Of a stretch of DNA of 64,000 nucleotides, positions 50,030 through 61,680 are shown piece after piece. The DNA is from Allolobophora icterica (taxonomy: Eukaryota; Annelida; Clitellata; Crassiclitellata; Lumbricidae): contig OY744615.1 of assembly GCA_963556255.1 (NCBI GenBank), positions 13,690,918 to 13,754,917 of the forward strand, in the 5' to 3' direction. The stretch's first letter is position 1, and the number at the start of each line of letters is the position of its first letter. The notes under the pieces are model-generated. The model did no database searches, was not told the origin of the DNA, and worked only from the letters and a program-made list of their open reading frames with translations. The translations under genes were made by a program, and so were the position numbers.

Positions 50030-51036
50030 ATGTCTAAGCACCTTTCAGCCGTCTATTACAGCCCTAGAGGTTACTGGCGAGGTAAGGCTGCGGTGAAGAA
50101 ACTAGCCTCAGCCGCCAAAGTTTCCGAGGCGGAGGCTCGCGATTGGCTGAAGAAACAAGCTGTGTGGCAGATTTATCTACCCGTTCCTCGCCCCATACCG
50201 CATCCAAAGTTTGAGGAAAATCGACCAAACGCCGTACACCAAGCCGATCTCTTGTTTTTACCTCACGATAAAGTAGGTCGAAAGACTTATAAATACGCTC
50301 TCACTGTTGTTGATGTTGCCTCACGATACAAAGAAGCTGAACGTTGATCAACAAAAGTGCGACCGAAGTCGCCGCCGCTTTAAGCCGGATCTATAAGAGG
50401 GGCCCATTAACTTGGCCTCGACTCTTTCAGGTCGATCCTGGACGCGAATTTATGGGTGATTTTACACCGTTGCTGACGAAGCACGACGTTCTTGTAAGAC
50501 GCGGACAGGCCGCAAATCATCGTCAACAGGGCATCGTTGAACGCTTTAACCGTACTCTAGCTGAGCGACTTTTCGGTGCCCAGTACGCTCAGGAATTGCT
50601 CCTGGCTGCAAGGGGGTCATCCGAACGGTCAGTGGAATGGGTTCGCCGGATGCCCGAAGTTGTTGCTGCACTAAACGATGAGCCGACGCGCTTGCTCGAC
50701 ATGAAGCCGGTTGAAGCGATGAAAGCTGCTAAAGTGACACAGAAGCCCTCTCATTCGCAAATTCGTTTGTGGGGAATGGATGAGCCTATTCTCGGACACG
50801 ACGTTCTCGTCCGATATTTATACGCTCCCGGCGAGCTCGAAGGTGGAAGCAAACGTGCCACCGATCCTAACTGGTCGCTCACCATCCACGCTATTTTGGA
50901 TGTTGTTCGGCAGGCTGGCCAGCCGGCTTTATACCATCTAGTTGATGGGCCTGGCCGCGGGTTTGTACGTGAGGAGCTGCTTCTGGTGCCTATGGGCACT
51001 GAGTTACCCCCCGATAGAATACTCAACCGTCGTTGA
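50030..51036 (+). pseudogene. INT: Retroviral-like integrase, broken by one frameshift
   Basis: The start is taken at 50030 (MSKHLSAVYY), an ATG after the phospholipase stop. The N-terminal helical part (GKAAVKKLASAAKVSEAEAR) and WQIYLPVPRP lead to HQADLLFL with the first catalytic Asp (residue 73). A shift at about 50342-50344 moves the frame by one base; the second part then encodes FQVDPGREFMG (second Asp). The catalytic Glu lies 35 residues later in GIVERFNRTL, a complete DD35E triad. The C-terminal SH3-like tail has RGFVREELLLVP. One missing base explains the break, so it is a recent loss or an assembly error. Confidence 0.9.
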
Positions 51037-54000
51037 TTTTGTAGTGCCCATATGCCAGCGTTGTTATCCCATCGGCCTCGATCCACTTTTTTGTGTCTAA
51101 TGGAGAGAGGCTGATCTTATTCTGCTCGTACACTCCGATCTGGTGGTCGTGGCTTCGAATCACGACTTGTGTGTGCCGCATCTCTTCTCGTTCGAACAGG
51201 CACTCCTTGTATAGCTCGTGGTGCAGATCCTTCTTCACAACTGCTCTCTGAACGCCTTTAGCTTTCCTGATCTCTGAACCACCCGATTTTAAGATCGAGT
51301 ACATCTTCGGACGCAGTCCCACGAATTCGGCTATGGCAACTCCGTTACATTCATCCTTGAACTTGCCCACGACTTTCTTGTTCTCGACGTCGTAGTACGG
51401 GCTGTCTCTGGGAAACTCACTAAAGTCGTATGAGTGTTTTTTGTTCCACATATCGGCATAGGCGTTCGGAGTTTCCACCTGAAATAACAGGCTGTCAGTG
51501 TCTGTATACAGCAACTGGGCTTTTTCTCCGTACTCATTTTTTACATCGTTATACCAGAAGTCGTACATCAGATGCTTGCTGAGGTCGAGGACAGCCTGGC
51601 CGACATATACAGGTCTGTTTAACTTGAGCTTGTTCTTCAAACTGTGAATCGCGGCGAGTTGGTCGTTGAAGATTTTGTGTGATATGTAGGCCGGGTCAGC
51701 AATTAGTTTACGAAGTTTGTCAACTTTTGAGGTCGGTACCAGGTTAACTCTGATTCTTTTTCTAAGATTTTCCATGGTCTTTCCAAAGACCGCATTATTA
51801 GCCAGTTTGAAGAAATCCTTCTCAAACTCCGACGTTGCCTTCGCTCTCAATTTCGTATTCATCTCGATGTATGGAGCCATCCATGCCTCCTGTCTAAACT
51901 TAATGACACGATGAATTTTAGAAACTCGTAGCCCTAACGAGTGGTAGAGTTTGAGATTTCTATAATGGACCACATACCGCTCCTTAGGTCGTAGGCTTGG
52001 TACTAACTTCACATGCTTTGTGAACTTGCCTCCCAACTCGTTCATAAGCACATTCTGATAGTCACTCAACCACTCCTCTTGGACTGTCAGGGTCTCCGGT
52101 GCTAAGGGATAGTCGCTATGTGATTCGTGGAGGTGCTCCGGGTACCCGAGATCGACTTCAAGTAGGAAGCCTTCAGGCGCGTCATCTGGAGTTTCCAACA
52201 CTTCATCGAGAGTTGGACTTTCCCAGCTAAATCCTCCAACTGGCAGTGGCTGTTGCATCGCCCAGCCGTAAAGATTATTCGCGTCGAGATACATGATCCA
52301 GTTGTCTGGCTTCGTGGTATCGTAGTCGGGGCATTGTGGGTTGTTGGCTTTTGCGAAGCGCTTAGATACCATCGAGATTCCACCTCGGAGACCTTTCTCT
52401 ACGAACAAATGCATATCTATATCGGTTAAAAGTTCGAGCTCGATCTTCGTCTTTTTCAACAAAGCGTCCCAGGCCATTCCTGGCAGGCTGAAGTAATTTG
52501 CCGGATCTAAACTGTAGTGTTTCATCGATGTGTTTCTGAAGGTCTCGAAGACATCTGCGAGTAGAAGTACATCCGTGCGGAGATACAGGTCGTGATAGTC
52601 GCCCAGAGTTTTACAGTCGAATTCGTTCCATACTCTTTGGGCGTGTTGATAATCCTCATCAGAAATGTTCTCTCGGGAGAGCCTGCTGTAGAACGCTTCT
52701 TTGGGTGGAAGTCGGTCTTCTTCGAAGCGGTGGTAATCGTCAATGTGCTCGTAACAATATACGCCCTTTCGCCTCAAAAGATCTAGTTTTGTCCTATCAT
52801 TGTGAACGAAACTTTCCTTTATATATGCTGCTGTGACTTTCAAATCCTCTAGCGATAGGTTTCCTGATAATTTATCCAAAGAGCTGTTTAGAAACTGGAG
52901 ACTATCGATGAACTGTAGTTGCCCAATATTAAATGTCATATATTTCTCCATATTGTTTGGAATACAGTTAATTTCAGTTTGTTCATCCTGTGCAGCCTCA
53001 CAGCTACCTATCGCTTGCATTATGAGGTGGCTGTCGTAACCTCGCAGATTGTGGAAGACCACCGGTACCTTACACTTATCGGGATATATTCGAAGTTTGA
53101 GGTTGCAGGCGTTGTGAGCAGCACCTCGGTACTTACCGGTAATGTGGCAGTGGTCGCGAACTCTATCCGCTTCGAGCGCTTCTCCGCAGATGTGACATTC
53201 GATAGCCTCGCGGAATGATTGGCGATCGGCCGGTGACATAACCATCTTAGCTGGGGTGGCCAGCCTTTGTTTGATAGTGGCTAGCTCGCCTTGTAGTCGT
53301 TGTAGGAACTCTTCCACGGCGTTTTCTCCACGATATAGCACCGGCTTCTTGGTGCGGCCATCGTATCGAACCACTATATAACAGAAGCTACACGGTTTCT
53401 GCTCAGCTATCTGTCTGGTGTTGCTCTCGCTGGGATTCATGGCTGCACCTTCGATTGGTATGTTTAGAGCCTCGAAGTCCGCGTAAATAATATACGGAGT
53501 GCGCATCTGTTTGTGATGGTTCTGGAATTTGAGGATATTTTCATCCTCTTTTGGCATCTCAATCCGCTGAGGCTTCTGACTAATGCCCTGACAATCTTTG
53601 ATATGAGCATCCAGCAAGTCTTGTCTACAGAATATGTGTAGGCAGCGACGGCATGGGTGTTTCTTGCTTTTGTCTTTGCTATTTTGATTAAGAATTCGGC
53701 CAAGGTCTTTAATCCAGACGTAGTGGTAATTCTCACCACTGACTAACAGTAGAAGATCGATATTATAGTCTCTATTGGTCTGCTTTGAGACATAAATTGG
53801 ATACAAAGCTTTATCCCACCCGAAGACTGAGACGCTTATATTAGGGTTCTGACGTTCGAACTTACCGATATCTGTGACCTTCACTGGAAATTCTATACCA
53901 TCGAAGTTTAGCTCGAGGAGGTGGCCCCGATACTTAGTTGGGCGATCTGGATTTTGTCCATGACCTACTGGATACATAGCACTTAATATGGCCCACTCGA

Positions 54001-54768
54001 AGCATCGGTTATCTTTATTCTTTACATTAATAACCGTACGAGGGGGTATATACTTTGGTGTAGGAAAGTAGCTCCTTGCACGAAATGGTTGATATTTTGC
54101 AACGCTGAGGTCTACCGCCACGACCCGCCTCACCCTCCAGCCTGACCCCTCATTGGTATAGTCCTCGAGGCTTTTTAGTACTTCGGCCTTGGCCTTTCGT
54201 ACAGCCCCTTGGATTTTACTCGCATTCGTAATTGGCACTGCTTTGCTTCGAAAGTAGGCCGTATTGGTAATAGTACCCGGGGTCGCGTTTCCGTCGTACA
54301 ACATGTCAACGGTCGGAGCCAGCTTTTCCAACTCAACTGTCAACACTTGCGAGTATTTCAGACCGTCTTGTTTCAACAGCTCTTCGTTGAGTTGCGCCTC
54401 AATGTTGTGCTCCATTGCACTCAAGAAAGCCAACGCATCTCTTTCCAGCCTGTGGTTAAGAGGTACTTCTGCACGGAAGTCTCTCAGAAGCTGGTTGGCG
54501 AGCTCTTTGTGTACTAGAAATGGCGGTGGTCCACCTCTCTCCTTCTTAATGAGGAGCGGGTCGAATTGTGCTAGAAGGGATTTACGTTTTGCCCCTCTAT
54601 GCTTGCGCACTGGAGGAATTGGCCTTGGAAGCAGTGGCTGTAGTAAGCGCCTTTTGACTGCATCTGGGATAGGTTCGTCTAAGATATTTTTTAGAACAGC
54701 TCGAAGAGCTGGGGGCCAGTAAACTCACCCAACAATTGTGCAATTTTTTCATTCGTAGACAATGCCAT
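51023..54768 (-). pseudogene. POLB: Protein-primed family B DNA polymerase, with one frameshift near the N-terminus
   Basis: The frame open from 54610 gives 1,195 aa. By residue: CRRC...H...C finger 320-340; exonuclease motifs YADFEALN 376-383, NLRGYDSH 521-528 and YLRTDVLLLAD 676-686. Polymerase motifs are YLDANNLYG 774-782, KLANNAVFGKTMEN 935-948 and LLYTDTDSLLF 1033-1043. A second cysteine/histidine cluster (482-506) resembles an HNH/endonuclease VII module. The frame has no ATG at its start; the only good ATG (54768) is in another frame that joins after a run of five G at 54711-54715. One lost base there explains it. All catalytic residues remain. The 3' end overlaps the integrase by 14 bp, convergent. 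It replicates the element using a terminal protein as primer. Confidence 0.93.
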
Positions 54769-54928
54769 AGTTATAAGTTATTTTATACTACTGTGGCAAA
54801 CTTTTCTTTAATATAATAATTATATCATTTGTTCAAAATGAAATTTTGTTTACTGATATTCGATTGACGCTTGCTCATCTGTATTATCTCAATACAATAA
54901 CTATATCATTTGTTCAAATGATTATTTT

Positions 54929-55204
54929 TTATTCCACTGATATATTTGATAGTCGCTTCCATTCCTTATTAAATTCACGGACTAACCCACCTCGTCGAGC
55001 TCTGAAATATTTAGCGAAATAACCACACTTCATACACTCACCCAAGCGGTTTTTGATACCCCTCCCACATTTAGCGCAGGGTTTTGTCCCACAACCGTTT
55101 CGCAGTCGTGCTAAATGCTTGAAACAGTACTCCCCAATGCACCTGTGGCAGCAGAGATTTGTTTTGCCTATCATAAGCCATTTGCAAAAGTTTTGCCCCA
55201 ACAT
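54929..55204 (-). CDS. Small cysteine-rich zinc-binding protein (91 aa)
   Basis: ATG-initiated and upstream of PolB on the same strand. Cysteine pairs occur as FCKW, LCCHRC, YCFKH, GCGTKPCAKCG and ECMKCG, enough for two zinc sites. A basic C-terminal helix ends in FNKEWKRLS. Similar short proteins occur near PolB in other Polintons, but their function is unknown; a nucleic-acid-binding early regulator is plausible. Confidence 0.75.
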   Translation of the reverse strand: MLGQNFCKWLMIGKTNLCCHRCIGEYCFKHLARLRNGCGTKPCAKCGRGIKNRLGECMKCGYFAKYFRARRGGLVREFNKEWKRLSNISVE

Positions 55205-55301
55205 TATGATTTTATGTATACCATAACATATTCTTTTATTTAAATTGAAAAAATTCTGAACGACTTAAGATGCTTCTGCAGGAAGAGGCTCCTAGCTTAG
55301 T

Positions 55302-55358
55302 GTGACGCCGTGACACTTGTGACTGATAATATCGTCACACTGTGAAAATGGTCACATT
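55302..55358. repeat. GTGAC/GTCAC cluster matching the left subterminal region
   Basis: TTGTGACTGATAATATCGTC here matches TTGTGACTGATAATATGGTC at about 40441-40460, and the surrounding TGTGACCATTTTCA appears inverted. This looks like a subterminal repeat present at both ends of the element. Confidence 0.6.
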
Positions 55359-55361
55359 TTA

Positions 55362-55661
55362 GGGGCCGTCCATATATTACGTACGCAAAAATTCCGGGAA
55401 AATTGGACCCACTCGGCCAGATTGAAGGAGTGAGGGCCAATATAGACAAATTATAGGTGTCTCGTTCACAGGACAGAATAATTGCACATGGCTTTTATAT
55501 AATGTAATAAAATGCCATTGGGCGACTATAGGACAATACAGTTATAATGTGGACCTACAGAGTTATAGAAATTTATTTTGCGTACGTACACATTTTGTCC
55601 CCCCGCACCCGTACGCAAAATCCGACCCCCCTAAGTGCGTACGTAATATGTGGCTGGCCCC
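55362..55661. mobile_element. MITE inserted in the Polinton (300 bp, TTA duplication)
   Basis: Starts GGGGCCGTCCATATATTACG and ends with the inverse of GGGGCCAGCCACATATTACG. The flanking TTA occurs at 55359-55361 and 55662-55664. The ends GTACGTAATAT and GGGGCC are typical of a MITE family widespread in invertebrates. ORFs across it are not genes. Confidence 0.8.
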
Positions 55662-55829
55662 TTATGACTTCTAAGCTAAAAGCGTTCGTTGGTCTCATAA
55701 ACCTGTTCTCTTCTAAGAGGATTCCTTGATTTCGATTCTTCCTCTTGTCCTTTACCCGTTTCAACTCTAAAAAACAACTCACCTTTTCACTGACGCATTT
55801 GGATCTTGATCCCCCCACCTCTCGATCAT

Positions 55830-56612
55830 GATTTGACTGAGCGCTTGTGAATAGCTGGTTTTTCACTACTTCACTTTTTGTGCGCTATAGCAATCTCCAA
55901 AGTATTATGATTATGCCTTAAGCGTCCGTCTGATCGATTTCACTAAGCGCCTATGAATAAGCTAGTTAATACCACGACTTCGCTTTGGGCGCTATAGAAG
56001 TCTCGAGATTTTGATTACGATTGTGATTTACGGTCACCTGTTCCTCTTTCTAAGGGCCAAACCTCAAAAACTTAACACACTGCTGTTCGAGTCCTCCTTT
56101 CACTTACCTTCCTGGCCATTAAAAAACCATCTATTTTTGCTTTGACTAAGCACCTGTGAACAAACTGGCTACCCACACCTGTTTTTGGGCGCTGTGGATA
56201 TTTCGAGATAGATTACAATCAGGGCTGTAGTGGCAACATTAAAGGTGAGTACACGCTACCGGTTAGTTTTCCAAAACAAATTACAGGCGAGTATACGCCA
56301 CAGTATTTTCGAGTAAACACTACAGTATTTTAATATAAATAGAAATATTTTGCGAGGCGAGTATACGGTCTCTAGAGGCGAGTATACGCTGTATACCCGC
56401 GTATACCTTCGACTACAGCCCTGATTATGATTACGATTGAACTCCCATCAATTGCGAGGAGTGGGTCAAATTCCGCCAGAAGGGCCTTCGTTTTGCCCCT
56501 CTATGACACCACTCAACTTAATCATCCCAATCAGACCAACCGCCTATGAATAAGCTGGTTACCACTATAGAAGTTGCAGCGTTATGCCACTCTGGTGCTA
56601 TAGAAGTTACCT
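55830..56612. repeat. Four diverged tandem units (GCGCCTATGAATAAGCTGG ... GCGCTATAGAAGT)
   Basis: Units at about 55835-55920, 55921-56030, 56141-56460 (split by a MITE) and 56500-56612 each carry A(C/G)CGCCTATGAATAAGCTGGTT followed about 45 bases later by GCGCTATAGAAGT and then GATTATGATTACGATT. No coding potential. These could be a regulatory or replication array of the element, or an older insertion. Confidence 0.6.
56220..56423. mobile_element. hAT-like MITE inside the Polinton (204 bp)
   Basis: Ends CAGGGCTGTAGT and, inverted, CAGGGCTGTAGTCGA. Flanks ATTACAAT (56212-56219) and ATTATGAT (56424-56431) match 6 of 8. GGCGAGTATACG is repeated four times inside. It splits the third tandem unit. 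Confidence 0.65.
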
Positions 56613-57628
56613 TACAAAACAAGACAAAACAATATTTATTAACACAATCACAAAGTCTAAAGCCTACGGTTAAGTACTTCGCTGCGACGAGATTTGTGAA
56701 ATCTAAAAACGGTTTCTGACACGCTGTAAAAATAGAACTTATTGTAAGCAATGCAAAAAAAGCTGTTCACAGCAGCTGCAGCTGCTTAAAACGTAGGAAT
56801 AAGGCGTTAGGCTGTGTCTGTACAAGCGGTGCTAGCTAGAAAATTCGTCAGCAGAGTTAAATGAGGTCAAACGGTTCTGTGTGTGTGTGGTAGACGAGGC
56901 TGATGTGGAACAAAGCTGATCAAGATGAATCAATCATATATACCATTATATCTGAAAAAGAGAAAAATTCATTCATTTCTCCGTCCACCTATCCACCCGT
57001 TCATCCATTCGTCCATCAATTTCATATCACAATCTTTAACATTTTTGAGGTCGAACATGTTATATAAGATATCATATTGAGATAAACTAAAATATTTAAA
57101 AACGTAAAAAATTCAAAACTTAGTAAGTATATATGAGCCATCTTACAATAATTGTTAAAAAACGAAACGCTGTAGGCCTATGAAATTCACATAATTTACT
57201 GCCAGTTAATGAGGCAAACTTCAGTAGGCCTACACAATGCTTTAATTTACGCAGTTGGTGAATGAATGCACGTCAGAGCATATTCGCATGGCGTTATACG
57301 CATCTTTTTAAAGAAACTCCAGCAAAACTTTTTATACTTCTCTGTGCGTTAGGTGTGCCGCCGAATCCATAGACAATACACTGTAAAGAATATGTTTTTC
57401 CCAAATCGGTAAACTGGTGAAAAACGATGTAAATGGTTCTTTAGTTCGTCCGGCGGCCATTTGTGTTGAAACAGAAACTGACACGTAGGCAAGTCTAGAG
57501 TTGATCTCCAGTCTCGCCGCTAGACGGCGTCAGGGAAGCAAAGACGTACAGATTAGAGCACAGCGGTTCGGCTTGCAGGTTTTTGGTGGAAAAATACGTA
57601 GCGCAATTCCCACACCAACAAAATCGAT
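56613..57628. other. Right non-coding region of the Polinton
   Basis: No ORF with any feature and no delimited repeat seen. Confidence 0.4.
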
Positions 57629-57812
57629 CTGCTATAATTGGCCCGTGGGATCTACGGACAATCTGGAGGCCTAGATGGTATAGACCGACATCCTCTTAAT
57701 TCGGTGAGATAAGAGGATGGTGGGGACCAGAAAACTGGGTGTTGTAGGCCAGTCAAAACTGGTTTTTAAACGTAATTACGATGATGTCCCCAACCCCGTG
57801 TTAGTAATCTAC
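57629..57812. repeat. Right terminal inverted repeat (184 bp)
   Basis: Inverse of 40203-40384. The outermost bases read GTAATCTAC. Confidence 0.93.
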
Positions 57813-57819
57813 TTAAGGA
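57813..57819. repeat. Right target-site duplication (TTAAGGA)
   Basis: Exact copy of 40196-40202; followed by CTTCAAGATTAGTAAAA, the continuation of the interrupted repeat B. Confidence 0.9.
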
Positions 57820-57837
57820 CTTCAAGATTAGTAAAAT

Positions 57838-58088
<251 letters not shown>

Positions 58089-58195
58089 CTTTGCATTTAT
58101 GAGGCGCCGCTACATCATGACAAAACATCAATATATTGCGATAAACAAATAATTGTGAGTGAAGAACTTGCTCAAAGTATCTACGCAGTAACCGT

Positions 58196-58270
58196 CTGAA
58201 GAAGAGATTCGAACCAGTATTCTTCGAATGTCAAGGCAAACGCTCTAAGCCAATAGGCTAAGTATGTGTT
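58196..58270 (-). repeat. tRNA-derived SINE head, minus strand
   Basis: On the minus strand, A-box TTGGCTTAGAGCGTTTG and B-box CTGGTTCGAATCTC are correctly spaced. Confidence 0.6.
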
Positions 58271-58319
58271 CCGCTATCTTCAGCAGTTTACATGATCAAG
58301 CAGCGAAACTAAGAACAAA

Positions 58320-58740
58320 AACAATCATCATCCCCATCAGTTCCTGACACCATCCACTTGACAGTGGTGGATGCGAACAGGGGGTTTATCCCCCTAAGTC
58401 ATTGGAGCAACGTCCCTTTTCCCCCTCTTCTTCCCCTCCCCGTTCCTTCCCCCATAAAATGATGGCACACACACTGACAGATCTCTCCCCCCTATTTCTT
58501 GGATGGAGCATTTGCTACAAGGTTTCTATGGTGTAGACGCCCCTGGATGCGAATGACTCATCTCCTAGTCTTTCTTTTCAGCCTGTTGCTTTTATCGTAT
58601 TTAGTCCAAATCCCGTTATGTCTTCGTTTAAAATGTTTAACCCTCGTAACCAGCGTGGGTCTTTTGTTGCTTCTCTTACTGTTCTCTTCCCTTCCCTGAA
58701 GTGCCTTGGCTGGCACTCCTTCCAGATGCCTGTCAACATA
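58320..58740 (-). pseudogene. Weak copy of the VDRIP-type LINE relic
   Basis: Begins ATCAGTTCCTGACACC next to short CAT units as in copies 1 and 2, and contains CCAGCGTGGGTCTTTTG where the others have the RPRLRW region. Heavily degraded. 58741-59639 shows no supported gene. Confidence 0.4.
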
Positions 58741-59639
58741 GGCGCCGACTCCTTAGGAGCATTGGGTGCGAATGCAGCCAGTGAGAAAGTTCAGTGGGTG
58801 CGTCGCATACAGAAGAATTCGGACCTTAAATTCAAATTTTTTACACCTAAGTAATCTCACAACTTGAGAAGTACAACTACTACACAAATACCCAACATTG
58901 CATGATCTCACAGTCACAGTCCGTACATAAATAAATTATTTATTTATTATTTAAAATAATAATAATAAATAATAATAATAAATAAATGATAACACCGGAA
59001 CGTCCGAGCGTCACCGATTTCCAATACTTTTTCTAACTTCGCAAAACTTGACAAGAAAACAATTTTTTCTCCGAAAATTCGCTAAAACTCAACTAACTAA
59101 GCGGAGGGGAAGTGGAAAGGGAGGGGAAGAGAACGGTGTTTGGGGAAGGGAGGGAGGACCCATGCTCACAGAGACAAAAGCAACATTGGATTCTCTAAGG
59201 GCGCCGTATAAATGGCCAGATGTATACATTACATCAATTTTATTTGAAAGTATTGCATAACAATGGAAAAGAAAACAATACTCATGACACCTGTAATCAG
59301 TATTAGCGCCCCGCCTCAACCAGCTACTTCTAAGTGTAATAATATAATGTAGAATAATGTAGCGTAGTCAAGCATTTATATAGCGCCACTCTAATAAAAT
59401 TCTTTAGATCCTCGACGGTGTAAACTGGTTTTAGTAAGCGGAAAACTTCCTTATATGATCGCATCTGTTGCCTTATTCTTCGTATTCGATCGGACTACAT
59501 TCGATGCGATTTACTCGCATCTACACTGCGACATAATGTTCAACACCGGATGGGAAAATCCTACACGCGTATAAAAAATGGACTACAACGCTCCCTCCTT
59601 TCTTTCGATTCTTTCATCACATTAATTCCGTCCCCTCTT

Positions 59640-60033
<394 letters not shown>

Positions 60034-61300
60034 GTGTCCTTCCAGCGGCCGGGTAACTCAATTTCCCTGCGGTCTTTGCCCTACCCAGACCCGACCTATC
60101 TCGCTCGCCTCCAGCCGACGGTATGCGTGTCGGCGAAAGGTTAAAAGCTATCCTGACCCGGTGACCTCTCTCGGGTCACTCTTGTCTCCGGTTCTTGCGA
60201 TTAATTGACTACCGTCTCGACAATCCATCAGCAGGTGTCCGCTTTTTCATGAAAAATACTGTAATTAAGGTGGCACAATGCACATACATGTATGTGTAAT
60301 TGTATAAATGGATATACATATGCTTGTGTATATGTACTGTGTGAAAGGACAAACCCACATAAAAATACACGTGTCTGCATAAAAGGTTTTATCGACCGTA
60401 GAGGAGTCTGGTCTTTCTCAGATACTAGGTACATTTGTTATCCTTCGGTGCTCTTCCTGTTTTCCACTTCCCCGTTTTCTTCCTCCCTACTCTCCCTCCT
60501 CGTCGCTTACCTCCCGCTCTTCCTCCTAGTCTTTCTCCTCCGCTTCCTACTTCGCGCTTTCTCCTGTTCTTCCCTTGACCCTATTTCCGTTTCTCTCTCC
60601 TCTGTATTCCTCTTTCGCGTCCTCCAAATCCTCACTAGTCTCTTCCAGCTCTTTCCATTCTTATCCTCCTCAACGTCGTCACATAGCCCTCCTTATCCAC
60701 TTGACCTCCTCCACTTCCACTCCTCATTATCATCCTCTGGTCCTCCTTATCCTCTCCCGACTTCAAAACGTCTTCCTCAAACATCGAGACCAGCGAGTCC
60801 TCTGTGATAATCGCACGCGTTGCAGTTAATCTCCATCACCTCCTCAATTCACAACAGCAACTCCGCAAACGACTAAGGCATGCTCAAAATCAAGTCTCGG
60901 GTTGAGAGTTTAGAACCTCGAGTTTAAAATATCGAGTTTCGAGCTTCAAATGCTGTTAATGCACTCGATACTTCATTATTGGACAACTTTATTCTTGAGA
61001 AGTATTACACGATATTAAATTACTCAATACTCAACCATTTATACTCGATTTTGTAAATGCTCGTTAATTCAGATCTTTAGCTCAATTTTCTATGCTGAAC
61101 CTCAAAACTTTGCACGTGGTTCTGGTGTTCTTTAACTTGAAACTTGCAAATGTCTTTTCGCTTTTCTTCAACTGAGTCGACTCGAAAAGGTGTTAATGCG
61201 CTTGCGCTCCTTATAGGTCATGGATTGTAATATGTTAATATGATACTCAAAAATTTCTGTTTCAGTTTTTCCTAAAAGCTGCACATTAATAATTATTGGA

Positions 61301-61575
61301 CATGGTAGCCGATCGGTTAGAGCGCTCGCCTTGTGACGCACAGTACGAGTTTGAGCCTCCTCTGAGGCGGTATCTGTGTAGGGACCGAGATCAAATCCTT
61401 CACTTACAGTAGCTCAGCGCCATCGCAGTTCATCGTTCTCTGCCACTTTATACTTTGCTCTACCACCAGAAAAATTCAAACCGGGCTCTGCATGGAGTGG
61501 CTCACCGTTGTCTAGTGACAAAATCAGAGTTAGTCAATAAATAGTGGCGCTTAATAAATATGTAATAATACTGAT
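61301..61575 (+). repeat. tRNA-derived SINE family S1, copy 3
   Basis: The best copy: A-box TAGCCGATCGGTTAGAGCGC, degraded B-box GAGTTTGAGCCTCC, then TGTGTAGGGACC, TCCTTCACTTAC and CTCAGCGCCATCG. The end is GCGCTTAATAAATATGTAAT with an ACT/AAT tail. Confidence 0.75.
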
Positions 61576-61641
61576 GCTAATATTACTACTACTACTACTA
61601 CTACTACTACTATTACTACTACTTCTACTAATAATAATATA

Positions 61642-61680
<39 letters not shown>

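Larger units (their letters stand above)
40203..57812. mobile_element. Polinton (Maverick) transposon / endogenous adintovirus-like element, 17,610 bp
   Basis: Inverted repeats of about 182 and 184 bp bound the unit and a matching target duplication flanks it. The contents are the standard Polinton set: protein-primed PolB, retroviral-type integrase, FtsK/HerA packaging ATPase, adenain-like protease, double-jelly-roll major capsid and single-jelly-roll minor capsid proteins. Additional structural genes are present. The size fits the usual 15-20 kb. Gene packing is tight and intron-free, unlike the host DNA around it. Integrase and PolB carry one single-base frameshift each, and two MITEs have landed in the right non-coding part, so the copy is resident and ageing. 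Confidence 0.96.

Noticed and set aside
49976..50347. Signal-peptide start for the integrase at 49976
   Set aside because: The first 18 codons are hydrophobic and overlap the stop of the phospholipase gene; the ATG at 50030 begins the conserved integrase sequence.
41073..54722. Plus-strand ORFs of 60-152 aa opposite the Polinton genes
   Set aside because: They mirror high-quality minus-strand coding regions and have no domain of their own.
54690..54732. A tiny intron between the PolB ATG at 54768 and the long frame (GTGAGT...CCCCAG)
   Set aside because: The interval is only about 20 bases, too short for spliceosomal removal; a single-base loss in the G run is simpler.
55573..55866. 97-aa ORF in the Polinton right arm
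   Set aside because: Most of it lies across the TTA-flanked MITE; no start context.
60292..60807. 171-aa Ser/Leu/Pro ORF
   Set aside because: Pyrimidine-rich low-complexity sequence; second half exists in two frames with the same character.
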